Assembly: GCA_028816945.1 (NCBI GenBank)
Contig: JAPPQG010000002.1
Location: 1 to 12,442 of the forward strand
Source: Alphaproteobacteria bacterium
Lineage (GTDB): Bacteria > Pseudomonadota > Alphaproteobacteria > RS24
Direction of reading: 5' to 3'
Length of the DNA: 12,442 bases
Below the pieces are notes generated by a model. That model searched no databases and was not told the DNA's origin. It saw only the letters and a list, made by a program, of their open reading frames with translations. Every line of letters starts with the position of its first letter. Within the stretch, counting starts at the first letter, position 1. The translations under genes were made by a program, and so were the position numbers. Shown one piece after another: positions 1-8,036 of the stretch.

Positions 1-1290
1 CTCAAATGGGTCTTTGATGAGGATTGTGTCGTCGCGCTCGGGGCTGGTGGAGAGCAAAGTGACAGGCGCGCCGATAAGTTTTTCTATATGGTGAATATAA
101 TTTTGTGCCTTAGGCGGTAATTTGTCCCACGCGCGCACATTACGGCTTGTTTGCGTCCAACCTTCTAATGTCTCAAAAACAGGTTCAACGCGTGCTTGCT
201 GTGCCGCATCAGCGGGCAGATAATCTATCGCCTGCCCGTCTAGCCGATAGCCGATACAAATTTTCACCTGCTTAAAGCCGTCTAGCACATCTAATTTCGT
301 TAAGGCAATGCCGTCAATGCCCCCCGTCTGCACCGCTTGGCGCACCAAAACAGCATCAAACCAACCGCACCGCCGCTTGCGCCCTGTGACTGTGCCAAAC
401 TCCAAACCACGCTCGCCAAGCAGGCGGCCAATCTCATTATCCTGTTCTGCTGGAAAAGGCCCCGCCCCAACCCGAGTCGTATAGGCTTTCGTAATGCCTA
501 ACACATAATGCAAAGCAGACACACCAAGCCCCGTGCCTGTGGCAGCTTGGGCGGCAACCGTATTGGAGGAAGTGACAAAAGGGTAAGTGCCGTGGTCAAT
601 ATCAAGCAAGACGCCTTGCGCCCCTTCAAACAAAATCCGCTTGCCCTCTTTATAGGCTTGATTGAGAGTCTGCCAAACGGCACTACTAAACGGCGCGATA
701 TGCGGCGCAATTTCAGCCAACTGGGCGTGCAATTCATCTGCCTTATAAGCAGGCTGCCCAAAGCCGCGCCGCAAAGCATTATGGTGCGCCAACAGGCGAT
801 CAATTTTTCTAGGCAGGCTCGATAAATCCGCCAAATCACCAACCCGCAAAGCCCGCCGCCCAATTTTATCTTCATAGGCAGGGCCAATGCCACGCTTTGT
901 TGTGCCTATTTTATCGCCCGCCCCCGCCGCTTGTTCGCGTGCCGTATCAAGTGCCGAATGGAGGGGCAAAATCAGCGCCGCATTTTCAGCAATGCGTAAA
1001 TTATCTGCCGTAATATGCACGCCCTGCCCCCGCAACTGGTCAATTTCAGCAAGCAAAGCCCAAACATCTATCACAACCCCATTGCCAATCAGCGATAATT
1101 TGCCCGCCCGCACAATGCCTGACGGCAAAAGCGATAATTTATATGTCTGCCCGCCAATGACTAATGTATGGCCTGCATTATGACCGCCTTGAAAACGCAC
1201 CACAATATCGGCGCGTTCCGACAGCCAATCGACAATTTTACCCTTTCCCTCATCGCCCCATTGTGAGCCAATAACAACTACATTGCCCAT
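1..1290 (-). CDS. purA: Adenylosuccinate synthetase, 3' end cut by window edge
   Basis: PurA joins IMP and aspartate using GTP to give adenylosuccinate, the first step from IMP to AMP in the cytoplasm. I translated the frame by hand because its stop lies beyond the left edge. The protein starts [18 protein letters not shown]. It has the GDEGKGK loop with catalytic Asp13, the GGHNAGHT motif with catalytic His41, [11 protein letters not shown] at about 129-139, [11 protein letters not shown] (IMP/aspartate site), and [10 protein letters not shown] (guanine-binding region). The last residues seen, [10 protein letters not shown], match the usual C-terminus. With 430 codons visible and a typical length near 430, only one or two codons and the stop are missing. 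The ATG at 1290 is preceded by an AGAGAGAG purine run that can serve as ribosome site. It lies 39 bp after serA and is probably co-transcribed with it. Confidence 0.97.
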   Translation of the reverse strand, partial: MGNVVVIGSQWGDEGKGKIVDWLSERADIVVRFQGGHNAGHTLVIGGQTYKLSLLPSGIVRAGKLSLIGNGVVIDVWALLAEIDQLRGQGVHITADNLRIAENAALILPLHSALDTAREQAAGAGDKIGTTKRGIGPAYEDKIGRRALRVGDLADLSSLPRKIDRLLAHHNALRRGFGQPAYKADELHAQLAEIAPHIAPFSSAVWQTLNQAYKEGKRILFEGAQGVLLDIDHGTYPFVTSSNTVAAQAATGTGLGVSALHYVLGITKAYTTRVGAGPFPAEQDNEIGRLLGERGLEFGTVTGRKRRCGWFDAVLVRQAVQTGGIDGIALTKLDVLDGFKQVKICIGYRLDGQAIDYLPADAAQQARVEPVFETLEGWTQTSRNVRAWDKLPPKAQNYIHHIEKLIGAPVTLLSTSPERDDTILIKDPFE

Positions 1291-1329
1291 AGCAATCTCT
1301 CTCTTTTATATTATGCCTTATGCTTATGT

Positions 1330-2931
1330 CTAAAAAACCAGCATTTTAGCTTGAATCACTTGTTCTAACGCCCGCACTTCTTCTAGCACATTGTCATTTA
1401 TCTCATTATCAATGGCAATGAGGGCAACCGCATTACCGCCAAGCTTTTCTCGGCCAAGATTAAAAGAGGCGATATTAATATTATGCTTGCCAAGCAATGT
1501 TCCCAAAGCACCAATAAAGCCGGGCTTATCATTATTGGCAATATACAGCATGCGCGGGGCTAATTCAGCTTCCATATTAATGCCTTTGAGCTGGATAATG
1601 CGCGGCTTGCCGTCAGAAAAAACTGTACCCGCAAGGGAACGGGTTTGCCTTTCTGTCTTTAAGGTTAAGCGGATATATGTATCAAATGCACCTGTTGATT
1701 GGCGTTTTGTTTCAGCCACAGCAATACCCCGCTCTTTGGCGATAATGGGCGCACTCACCATATTTACATCGGCCATTAAAGGTTGCAAAATGCCCGCCAT
1801 TGCCGCCGCCGTTAGTGGCGCACAATTTAATTCGCCTATATTGCCCGCATATTCAATCGCAATTTCTTTAATGCCCGTTTCCGTTAATTGCCCTGCTAAT
1901 GAGCCAAGCCGTTCAGCCAATGCCACATAGGGTTTGATACGCGGCGCATCTTCGGCAGAAATGTTTGGCATATTGATAGCATTCACCACCGCCCCCAATA
2001 AGAGATAATCGGCCATTTGGTCGGCTACTTGAATGGCAACATTGACTTGCGCTTCCTTTGTTGCCGCGCCTAAATGCGGCGTGCAAATAACATTTTCCAT
2101 GCCGAAAAGAACATTTTCTTTCGCCGGCTCTACTTCAAACACATCTAATGCCGCCCCTGCGACTTGGCCACTAGCTAATGCGGCTTGTAAATCTTTTTCA
2201 ACAATCAGGCCGCCGCGCGCACAGTTGATAATTGAAACGCCCGCTTTTGTTTTTGCCAAATTTGCTGCATTGATGAGATTGCGCGTCTTGTCTGTTAGTG
2301 GCGTATGCAGGGTGATAAAATCGGCTTGCGCGAGCAAGTCATCTAGTGCCACTTTCTCAACCCCTATTTCAATAGCCCGCTCTGCTGTTAAAAATGGATC
2401 AAAGGCAACAACTTTCATTTTCAGCCCCAAAGCGCGCGACGCTACAATAGAGCCGATATTACCACAGCCAATAATGCCTAGCACTTTGCTTGTTAGTTCA
2501 ACGCCCATAAAGCGGTTTTTCTCCCATTTACCCGCTTGGGTGGAAGCATTGGCGGGCGGGATTTGCCGTGCCAATGCAAAAAGCATAGCAATTGCATGTT
2601 CGGCTGTGGTGATAGAATTGCCAAAAGGCGTATTCATAACCACAATGCCATGCGCGGTGGCTGTTGGTAGGTCAATATTATCTATCCCAATGCCAGCGCG
2701 CCCTATCACCCGCAATTTTTTTGCTGCCTCCAAGACAGGGGGTGTGACCTTTGTGGCTGAACGCACAGCCAACCCATCATATTGGTCGATAATTTCAATC
2801 AGTTCATCGCGTGAAAGACCCGTTTTCACATCTACTTCAATGCCCCGCGCTTTGAAAATATCTGCGGCGCGTGGGCTGAGCTTATCGGCAATTAAAACTT
2901 TTGGTTTAGCGTTTGGTTTAGGTTTTTGCAT
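1330..2931 (-). CDS. serA: D-3-phosphoglycerate dehydrogenase, long form with ACT domain
   Basis: SerA oxidises 3-phosphoglycerate to 3-phosphohydroxypyruvate with NAD, the entry step of serine synthesis. The 533-residue protein has the full long-form layout. A split substrate-binding domain (about 10-105 and 295-325) flanks a Rossmann NAD domain with GCGNIG at 155-160. An intervening domain lies at about 330-455, and a C-terminal ACT domain (about 460-533, beginning MLYIANNDKPGFIGALG) normally binds serine for feedback control. The catalytic set is visible: Arg239 in NCARGG, Glu268 in FEVEP and His286 in TPHLGA. The ATG at 2931 follows an AAGGA ribosome site nine bases upstream. It sits 47 bp downstream of serC and 39 bp upstream of purA, all on one strand. 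serB is not in the window. Confidence 0.98.
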   Translation of the reverse strand: MQKPKPNAKPKVLIADKLSPRAADIFKARGIEVDVKTGLSRDELIEIIDQYDGLAVRSATKVTPPVLEAAKKLRVIGRAGIGIDNIDLPTATAHGIVVMNTPFGNSITTAEHAIAMLFALARQIPPANASTQAGKWEKNRFMGVELTSKVLGIIGCGNIGSIVASRALGLKMKVVAFDPFLTAERAIEIGVEKVALDDLLAQADFITLHTPLTDKTRNLINAANLAKTKAGVSIINCARGGLIVEKDLQAALASGQVAGAALDVFEVEPAKENVLFGMENVICTPHLGAATKEAQVNVAIQVADQMADYLLLGAVVNAINMPNISAEDAPRIKPYVALAERLGSLAGQLTETGIKEIAIEYAGNIGELNCAPLTAAAMAGILQPLMADVNMVSAPIIAKERGIAVAETKRQSTGAFDTYIRLTLKTERQTRSLAGTVFSDGKPRIIQLKGINMEAELAPRMLYIANNDKPGFIGALGTLLGKHNINIASFNLGREKLGGNAVALIAIDNEINDNVLEEVRALEQVIQAKMLVF

Positions 2932-2978
2932 AACAGCATCCTTTATATTTATATGAATAGTTTATAATTATCATTCGG

Positions 2979-4190
2979 CTAATTATCCATTTCAGCACAG
3001 GCAACCGCATAAGCCCAATCAAGCCATGCCGTCAGTTTGGTTAAATCATCAGCCTCTATAGTGGCACCCGTCCAAATACGCAAACCCGGCGGCGCATCCC
3101 GATAAGCCCCAATATCATAAGCCACGCCCTCTTCATCTAATAAAGCCGCTATGCGTTTTGCAATCTGTGTCATAGACACTGCCACAGATTCGGCAGGCGA
3201 GGCAGGCGCAGTAGGCACACCCGTAACTGCTTTCTGTGTAGCGGCATTATTGAGTTGCAGGCAAACCGATGTATTGGACAGATTGGCAGGTTCAGCGCAT
3301 AGAAAATCGACCCAATCCCTTTTGGCAACCCAATCGACTAGCACTTGCAAATTATTATTGCAGCGCGCGACTAATGCGTCTAGCCCGCCAATTTGTTCCG
3401 CCCATTTAAGCGCATCTATGTAATCTTCCACAACCAGCATGCTTGGCGTGTTAATCGTATCGCCGGCAAAAAGACCGTCGATCAATTTGCCTCCTTTGGT
3501 TAAGCGGAAAATTTTTGGCAAAGGCCAAGACGGTGTATAAGTCTCTAGCCGTGCTACCGCACGCGGCGAAAGAACCAGCATGCCATGCGCGGCCTCCCCG
3601 CCCATAACTTTCTGCCAGCTAAAACTCGTTATATCCAACCTATCCCAAGGCAAAGCCACAGCAAAAACCGCCGAAGTTGCATCACATAAGGTCAGCCCGT
3701 CCCGCTCTTTGGCAATCCAATCGCCATTTGGCACACGCACGCCCGAAGTTGTGCCATTCCATGTGAAAACCACATCGCGGGCAAAATCCACCTGTTGAAG
3801 ATCAACCAATGCGCCATAATCGGCTTCCATAACCCGTATATCGGCCAGTTTTAATTGTTTGACGGCATCGTTAATCCACCCTTTGCCAAAACTTTCCCAG
3901 CCCAAAATATCCACCCCCCGCGCGCCTAACACATGCCACATAGCCATTTCAAATGCGCCTGTATCGGAGCCGGGCACAATGGCAAGGCGATAATCAGGCG
4001 GGATTTGCAATAATTGGGCGGTGCGTGTAATGGCCTCATTAAGCCGCGCTTTGGCAGGCTTTGAGCGGTGCGAGCGGCCACATAGGGCTGTTTGTATATA
4101 TTTGCCGTCCCACCCCGGCCGCTTTGCACAAGGGCCAGAGGAAAAATTGGGGTTGTGTGGCCGCATTGACGGCTTATTTGATTTTACCAT
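2979..4190 (-). CDS. serC: Phosphoserine aminotransferase (class V, alphaproteobacterial type)
   Basis: SerC moves the amino group of glutamate to 3-phosphohydroxypyruvate to make phosphoserine, using PLP. The 403-residue protein begins with an NPNFSSGP segment, the substrate-loop signature of the family. It contains [17 protein letters not shown], in which Lys194 is the expected PLP Schiff-base lysine. [13 protein letters not shown] (about 142-154) and LCDATSAVF (about 168-176) belong to the cofactor and active-site walls. The sequence resembles the longer form found in Alphaproteobacteria and some archaea rather than the E. coli form. The start at 4190 is favoured by an AAAGGG ribosome site seven bases upstream; the next ATG is codon 9. 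It is the first gene of the serC-serA-purA operon, and control probably acts through the leader at 4191-4238. Confidence 0.96.
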   Translation of the reverse strand: MVKSNKPSMRPHNPNFSSGPCAKRPGWDGKYIQTALCGRSHRSKPAKARLNEAITRTAQLLQIPPDYRLAIVPGSDTGAFEMAMWHVLGARGVDILGWESFGKGWINDAVKQLKLADIRVMEADYGALVDLQQVDFARDVVFTWNGTTSGVRVPNGDWIAKERDGLTLCDATSAVFAVALPWDRLDITSFSWQKVMGGEAAHGMLVLSPRAVARLETYTPSWPLPKIFRLTKGGKLIDGLFAGDTINTPSMLVVEDYIDALKWAEQIGGLDALVARCNNNLQVLVDWVAKRDWVDFLCAEPANLSNTSVCLQLNNAATQKAVTGVPTAPASPAESVAVSMTQIAKRIAALLDEEGVAYDIGAYRDAPPGLRIWTGATIEADDLTKLTAWLDWAYAVACAEMDN

Positions 4191-4238
4191 ATATCTACCC
4201 TTTCAGATAGTTGCCCTTCGTTGGGGAAGGGTGTCCCG
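4191..4238 (-). promoter_or_regulatory. Structured serC leader RNA, candidate serC-motif cis-regulator
   Basis: Read on the minus strand, this leader holds two adjacent hairpins. The first has perfect six-base arms CCCTTC (4226-4231) and GAAGGG (4214-4219). The second has arms TATCT (4205-4209) and AGATA (4192-4196), with the Shine-Dalgarno GAAAGGGT in its loop (4197-4204). The left arm of hairpin 1, extended to ACCCTT (4227-4232), is also an exact complement of AAGGGT in the SD (4197-4202). So the leader could switch between an open SD and a paired one. Conserved RNAs called serC motifs are known upstream of serC in Alphaproteobacteria. Assigning this leader to that family is my inference from position and shape. 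Confidence 0.55.
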
Positions 4239-4244
4239 CCTATG

Positions 4245-4273
4245 GATATAGAGCAAGCCATAAGGCAGGTCAA
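4245..4273 (-). promoter_or_regulatory. Sigma-70-like promoter for serC-serA-purA
   Basis: On the minus strand TTGACC (4268-4273) is followed after exactly 17 bases by TATATC (4245-4250), a good housekeeping -35/-10 pair. Initiation would fall near 4238, giving a leader of about 48 bases that contains both hairpins described for 4191-4238. The promoter has not been tested and is inferred from sequence alone. Confidence 0.55.
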
Positions 4274-4301
4274 ATAAAAACCACCCTTTCACGGATAAAA
4301 T

Positions 4302-4323
4302 ATTGACAAAACATTGACAAAAC
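4302..4323. repeat. Perfect 11-bp direct repeat, two copies
   Basis: ATTGACAAAAC occurs twice head to tail (4302-4312 and 4313-4323). The pair lies about 30-50 bp upstream of the proposed serC -35 box. One-helical-turn spacing would place both copies on one DNA face, as for a dimeric regulator, but no protein can be named. Confidence 0.8.
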
Positions 4324-4344
4324 ATATGCGCGCACCCCAGAGGC

Positions 4345-4371
4345 AAAACCCTAGCAGGCCTTTGTGCTAAG
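4345..4371 (-). terminator. Possible weak intrinsic terminator after the symporter gene
   Basis: On the minus strand CTTAGCA (4365-4371) can pair with TGCTAGG (4350-4356), with one G-T wobble across an eight-base loop, followed by GTTTT. The stem includes the symporter stop codon TAG. The T-run is short, so it would be a weak terminator. It would separate the symporter transcript from the serC promoter region. Confidence 0.35.
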
Positions 4372-5827
4372 CCTGTCTTTGCGCTTGGGTTTTTTGTTGG
4401 CCTATGCCGAGGGTTTGGGCGAGGGCGATGGTGCAAAGGTTAATACCTAATCCCCATAGGCCGGCGCTTATATTATAGAGTTCGGGCGTCCCCCAAAACC
4501 CTAGTTTGAACCAGATAGCGGCTGTTGTGCCAGCAATGAGGCCTAGCAAAATGGATTGTCCGCGTATATGGGTTGTGCGTATGCCAAGAATAATGGCGGG
4601 CGCAACTTGCACTAAAATTTCAAGTTTCAAAACCAATAGACCCCAAATGGTTTGCGGTAAAAGCGTTGCCAACCAAGCCATAAGCAACATTAAGACCCAA
4701 GATAAATATTTGCCGATACGGGTTAATTGCGCTTGCGAACTGTTCGGCATAAGCGGTTTGCATATATCGTTCGTAATGGCTGAGCCGATAGATAAAAGGG
4801 CTGAGTCAATGGTTGACATAATGGCAGCAATCGCCGCCGCCATAAATAGAGCTAGCAAATATTTCATAGCGGGAAAATTAGTCGCTAATTCATTTAACAC
4901 ATGCGGGATAATCTGGTCGCTTTGTTCGCGGGGAATATCGGGCAAAAGCAGAAAACTTGCCATAGCCGTAATAACAATAGGCAGGGTCGTAAAGAGGGGC
5001 AGAAAAAACATAAAGATAAATGATTTTTTAAGGCTTAACCAATCGCGCGCCGCATAAATGCGCTGTATCGCATGCGGATAAAGGCTAATGGCAAAGCCAA
5101 ATAAAAAGACAATAGAGAGACCTTGTCGCCATCGGCTTGCATCCATTGTTTGCCAATGGCCAGCAGGCACATTTTGTAATTGGCTAATCAGGTTGAATGG
5201 CCCGTCAAATATCACTAATATGACAGTAAAAACAAGCAAACAACCCGCCAATAACAGACTGCCTTGCAACATGTCAGTGAAAATGACGCTCCGCATACCG
5301 CCCACGCTTTCATAAAAAGCCATTGCAATGGCGGCAATAAAAACGCCCCAGACGAGCGGCACGCCCCCATTTGTAATGCTTTCCACCAGCAAGCCAATGG
5401 CTTTGAAATTGGTTAAAACATAATTACACAAAGTTATGATGAGAATAATGTTTGCTAAATTGGCAAGCATTGGCAAGTTAAAGCGATAACGCAAATAATC
5501 AATGATTGTGATAAAGCCCTGCTCTTTACTTAATTTTTGTAATTTGCGGGCAAATAATGTCCAAACCACAACAACCATCATCATGCCCAAAACACTAAAC
5601 AGCGCAATCGCGCCATTGCGATACGCATTGCCAGCAAACCCAAGCAATGTATTGCCACTATATTGTGTCGCATAAAGGGTAAAAACAAGCGGCAAGAGGC
5701 CGACCGCACCGCCAGCAAGATAATAATCTTTCAAACTTGTTTCTTTTGAATAAGCCCGCGCAACAAGACCAATAATAGGCAAAACAAAAATATAAGCGGC
5801 AATAAAATAAAAACTACTATTAAACAT
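4367..5827 (-). CDS. Sodium:solute symporter (SSS family), substrate unknown
   Basis: This is an inner-membrane carrier that probably couples solute uptake to sodium. The 486-residue protein is strongly hydrophobic along its whole length, consistent with about 12-13 membrane helices. It carries SSS-family signatures. DYYLAGG (34-40) sits after helix 1. GGMRSVIFTDMLQ (176-188) matches the family motif. MSTIDSALLSIGS (337-349) followed by AITNDI matches the region that supplies sodium ligands in this fold. The sequence does not let me choose between amino acid, pantothenate, carboxylate or other cargo. The ATG at 5827 follows a GAGG ribosome site. It starts 42 bp after rpoH on the same strand, so read-through from rpoH is likely. 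The gap also holds a TATAAT-like box without a clear -35. Confidence 0.9.
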   Translation of the reverse strand: MFNSSFYFIAAYIFVLPIIGLVARAYSKETSLKDYYLAGGAVGLLPLVFTLYATQYSGNTLLGFAGNAYRNGAIALFSVLGMMMVVVVWTLFARKLQKLSKEQGFITIIDYLRYRFNLPMLANLANIILIITLCNYVLTNFKAIGLLVESITNGGVPLVWGVFIAAIAMAFYESVGGMRSVIFTDMLQGSLLLAGCLLVFTVILVIFDGPFNLISQLQNVPAGHWQTMDASRWRQGLSIVFLFGFAISLYPHAIQRIYAARDWLSLKKSFIFMFFLPLFTTLPIVITAMASFLLLPDIPREQSDQIIPHVLNELATNFPAMKYLLALFMAAAIAAIMSTIDSALLSIGSAITNDICKPLMPNSSQAQLTRIGKYLSWVLMLLMAWLATLLPQTIWGLLVLKLEILVQVAPAIILGIRTTHIRGQSILLGLIAGTTAAIWFKLGFWGTPELYNISAGLWGLGINLCTIALAQTLGIGQQKTQAQRQA

Positions 5828-5869
5828 AATTATACCTCTATTATTATATGCTTGGGCGTTAAAAAGAGG

Positions 5870-6880
5870 CTAGGGTGTGGATGAGGCGGTGGATTCAGCC
5901 GTAATGGTTTTTGTATCATTTAAGCCTATATCGACAGCCTGTTTGTTCATGGCTTCGCGCAATTTTTCAAACGCGCGGGCTTCAATTTGGCGAATGCGTT
6001 CGCGGCTTACATTATATTGTTTGCTTAATGTCTCCAAAGTAGCGGGCGGGTCTTCTAAGCGGCGGGCTTTCAAAATCTGCGCTTCGCGTTCATTGAGTTG
6101 CGACATAGCGTCAAGCATAATTTGGCGGCGCACTTGTAATTCATTATTTTCTACTAATATGGTTTCTTGTGTTTCTTGGTCGTCGGCAATCCAATCTTGC
6201 CATTCTGCCCCTGCTTCGCCGTCATATTGCATGGGCGTATTTAAGGATTGGTCGCTTGCCAACATACGCCCTTCCATAAGCCGCACATCTTCTTTGCTAA
6301 CATCGAGGCGGGTGGAAATTTCTTGTACTTGTTCTGGCTCTAATGCGCCACTATCAACGGCGCCAATTTCACTTTTGAGGCGGCGCAAATTGAAAAAAAG
6401 TTTTTTCTGTGCTGCCGTTGTGCCAATTTTAACAAGACTCCAAGAGCGCAAAATATATTCTTGAATCGCGGCGCGTATCCACCACATAGCATAAGTTGCA
6501 AGGCGAAAGCCCCGTTCGGGGTCGAATTTTTTAACCGCCTTCATCAAGCCTATATTGCCTTCTTGAATCACTTCCCCAAAGGGCAGACCATAGCCGCGAT
6601 AGCCAGTGGCAATTTTGGCAACAAGGCGCAAATGGCTTGTGACGAGTTGGTGGGCGGCTTTGGTATCGCCGTGTTCGCTGTAACTTTTGGCAAGCATATA
6701 TTCTTCTTGCGCTTCTAATAGGGGGAATTTGCGAATTTCCCGTAAATAGCGCGAGAGACTGCCGTCGGGCGAAAGACTAACAGCAAGCTGCGTCCCCTTT
6801 TTATCGGTTGCCGTATCAGCCGCCTTATCCGCCTTATCAGGCGTCGAGTCAGGCGTCGGGTTATGTGTCGGTTCGGTCAT
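5870..6880 (-). CDS. rpoH: RNA polymerase sigma-32 factor (heat shock)
   Basis: RpoH directs RNA polymerase to heat-shock and protein-folding stress promoters. Region 2 is clear: LRLVAKIATGYRGYGLPFGEVIQEG at about 84-108, and FRLATYAMWWIRAAIQEYILRSW at 125-147, which melts the -10. The RpoH box QKKLFFNLR at 158-166 identifies this sigma group. The region 4.2 helix-turn-helix for -35 recognition is at about 281-302 (TLETLSKQYNVSRERIRQIEARA). The 336-residue length is greater than the usual near 290-300. The extra residues are a low-complexity N-terminus (DSTPDKADKAADTATDKK) and a Thr/Ser-rich C-tail. The RBS before the ATG at 6880 is weak (AGAAAG). rluD upstream and rpoH next to each other on one strand is a familiar alphaproteobacterial order. 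Confidence 0.97.
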   Translation of the reverse strand: MTEPTHNPTPDSTPDKADKAADTATDKKGTQLAVSLSPDGSLSRYLREIRKFPLLEAQEEYMLAKSYSEHGDTKAAHQLVTSHLRLVAKIATGYRGYGLPFGEVIQEGNIGLMKAVKKFDPERGFRLATYAMWWIRAAIQEYILRSWSLVKIGTTAAQKKLFFNLRRLKSEIGAVDSGALEPEQVQEISTRLDVSKEDVRLMEGRMLASDQSLNTPMQYDGEAGAEWQDWIADDQETQETILVENNELQVRRQIMLDAMSQLNEREAQILKARRLEDPPATLETLSKQYNVSRERIRQIEARAFEKLREAMNKQAVDIGLNDTKTITAESTASSTP

Positions 6881-6916
6881 ATCGCTTTCTATATGGGGAT
6901 GAATGGGTGATTTGTA

Positions 6917-6950
6917 AAGGCAAAAATGGGGGTTAAGCCCGTTTTGCCTT
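6917..6950 (-). terminator. Long hairpin between rluD and rpoH (terminator or rpoH leader element)
   Basis: AAGGCAAAA (6917-6925) and TTTTGCCTT (6942-6950) form a perfect nine-base stem. A further GGG/CCC pairing (6930-6932 with 6938-6940) lies inside the loop. It falls in the 79-bp gap after rluD and before rpoH. The tail on the minus strand is only TTTACAAAT, so termination would be inefficient. If transcripts cross the gap, the fold becomes part of the rpoH leader. Confidence 0.45.
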
Positions 6951-6959
6951 AATTTTCAG

Positions 6960-8036
6960 TCAATTTGCGGCTTGCTCTGCGCTTGCTTTTAGCTCATTTT
7001 GCAACTGGTAAGCCAAATTCAGCATATCCTCAGGCAAAGGGGCTTCAAAGCGCATAGGCTCACCCGTTGCGGGATGCTCAAACGCCAAAAGCCGCGCATG
7101 GAGGGCTTGTCGGTTCAATGTTTTAACACAATCGGCAAGGGCAGGCGGTAATTTACGCAAACGGCTCATTTGCCCGCGCCCATAGAGTTGGTCGCCAATA
7201 ATGGGACAGCCAATATGCGCCATATGAACGCGGATTTGATGCGTGCGCCCTGTCTCTAAAACACATTCTATATGCGATATAAGGGGCGGGTCGCCCCAAC
7301 TTTCTTGTGTTACATATTGGGTGGCGGCGTGGCGGGCGCGCCTTGCGGTTGTATCTTTTTTGACGGCGCGCATTTTTTTGCGGGCTTTGGGGTGGCGTTG
7401 CACAGCAGCCTCAATTTTGCCAATGACAGGCACAGGCCGCCCCCAAATAAAGGCTTCATAGGCGCGGGCCAAACGGCCATCACGGCCATGCGCGGCAAAT
7501 TGGGCGGCTAGCGATTGATGCGCCATATCATGTTTAGCGGCAACCATAACACCGCTTGTATCCTTATCTAGCCGATGCACAATGCCCGGCCGCCTCTCCC
7601 CGCCAATGCCCGATAGACTATCGCCACAATGCGCCATAAGCGCATTAACAAGCGTATGGTCTAAATTGCCCGGGGCCGGATGGACGACTAATCCCGCTGG
7701 CTTATTAAGCACAATTAAACTATCATCCTCATAAAGCACAGTTAGGGGTATGGCTTGGGCGGTGAGTTTTGTCTGTTTAAGCGGCGGCACGGTTAGGCTA
7801 ATTTCATCGCCCGATTTGACCTGCCATGCGGGATCGTCTATTTTATGTGTTTGTGTGTTGCGGATAATGCTTGCCATGCCTTGTTTGATAAGGGCTTGGA
7901 TGCGTTGGCGGCTTAAACCCGCAAAAGCATTTTGTGCGTTTTGTGAGGCGCGCTGGTGGGTGGCAATGACCCTATCGAGCCGTGTGCTGTCTTCATCGGG
8001 TGAGACAATAAAATTGATATGAGATACATGAACCAT
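6960..8036 (-). CDS. rluD: 23S rRNA pseudouridine synthase, RluA/RluD family
   Basis: This enzyme converts specific uridines to pseudouridine. RluD modifies helix 69 of 23S rRNA and supports ribosome assembly. The 358-residue protein has an N-terminal S4 RNA-binding domain (about 17-80, with LSRQRIQALIKQG). A catalytic domain follows, with IVLNKPAGLVVHP at about 108-120 and the family signature GIVHRLDKDTSG, in which Asp157 is the catalytic residue. ETGRTHQIRVHMAHIGCPIIGD further on is also typical. The start is fixed: a TGA lies in frame two codons upstream and the next ATG is codon 54. No strong ribosome site is seen. The ATG shares the bases CATG with the ATG of the plus-strand gene at 8035. 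RluD rather than RluC is inferred from overall similarity and the rpoH neighbour. Confidence 0.88.
   Translation of the reverse strand: MVHVSHINFIVSPDEDSTRLDRVIATHQRASQNAQNAFAGLSRQRIQALIKQGMASIIRNTQTHKIDDPAWQVKSGDEISLTVPPLKQTKLTAQAIPLTVLYEDDSLIVLNKPAGLVVHPAPGNLDHTLVNALMAHCGDSLSGIGGERRPGIVHRLDKDTSGVMVAAKHDMAHQSLAAQFAAHGRDGRLARAYEAFIWGRPVPVIGKIEAAVQRHPKARKKMRAVKKDTTARRARHAATQYVTQESWGDPPLISHIECVLETGRTHQIRVHMAHIGCPIIGDQLYGRGQMSRLRKLPPALADCVKTLNRQALHARLLAFEHPATGEPMRFEAPLPEDMLNLAYQLQNELKASAEQAAN

Noticed and set aside
2033..2956. 307-codon plus-strand frame opposite serA
   Set aside because: It is antisense to a complete, motif-rich serA and its composition mirrors serA codons. The same reasoning removes other long antisense frames, such as 1391-1930, 4506-5057, 5877-6464 and 498-825.
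6881..6916. Heat-shock (sigma-32) or housekeeping promoter directly before rpoH
   Set aside because: CTTAA and CCCATT boxes are too far apart. TTACAA-N18-TATAGA has acceptable spacing but would give a leaderless transcript and a poor -35, so I do not call it.
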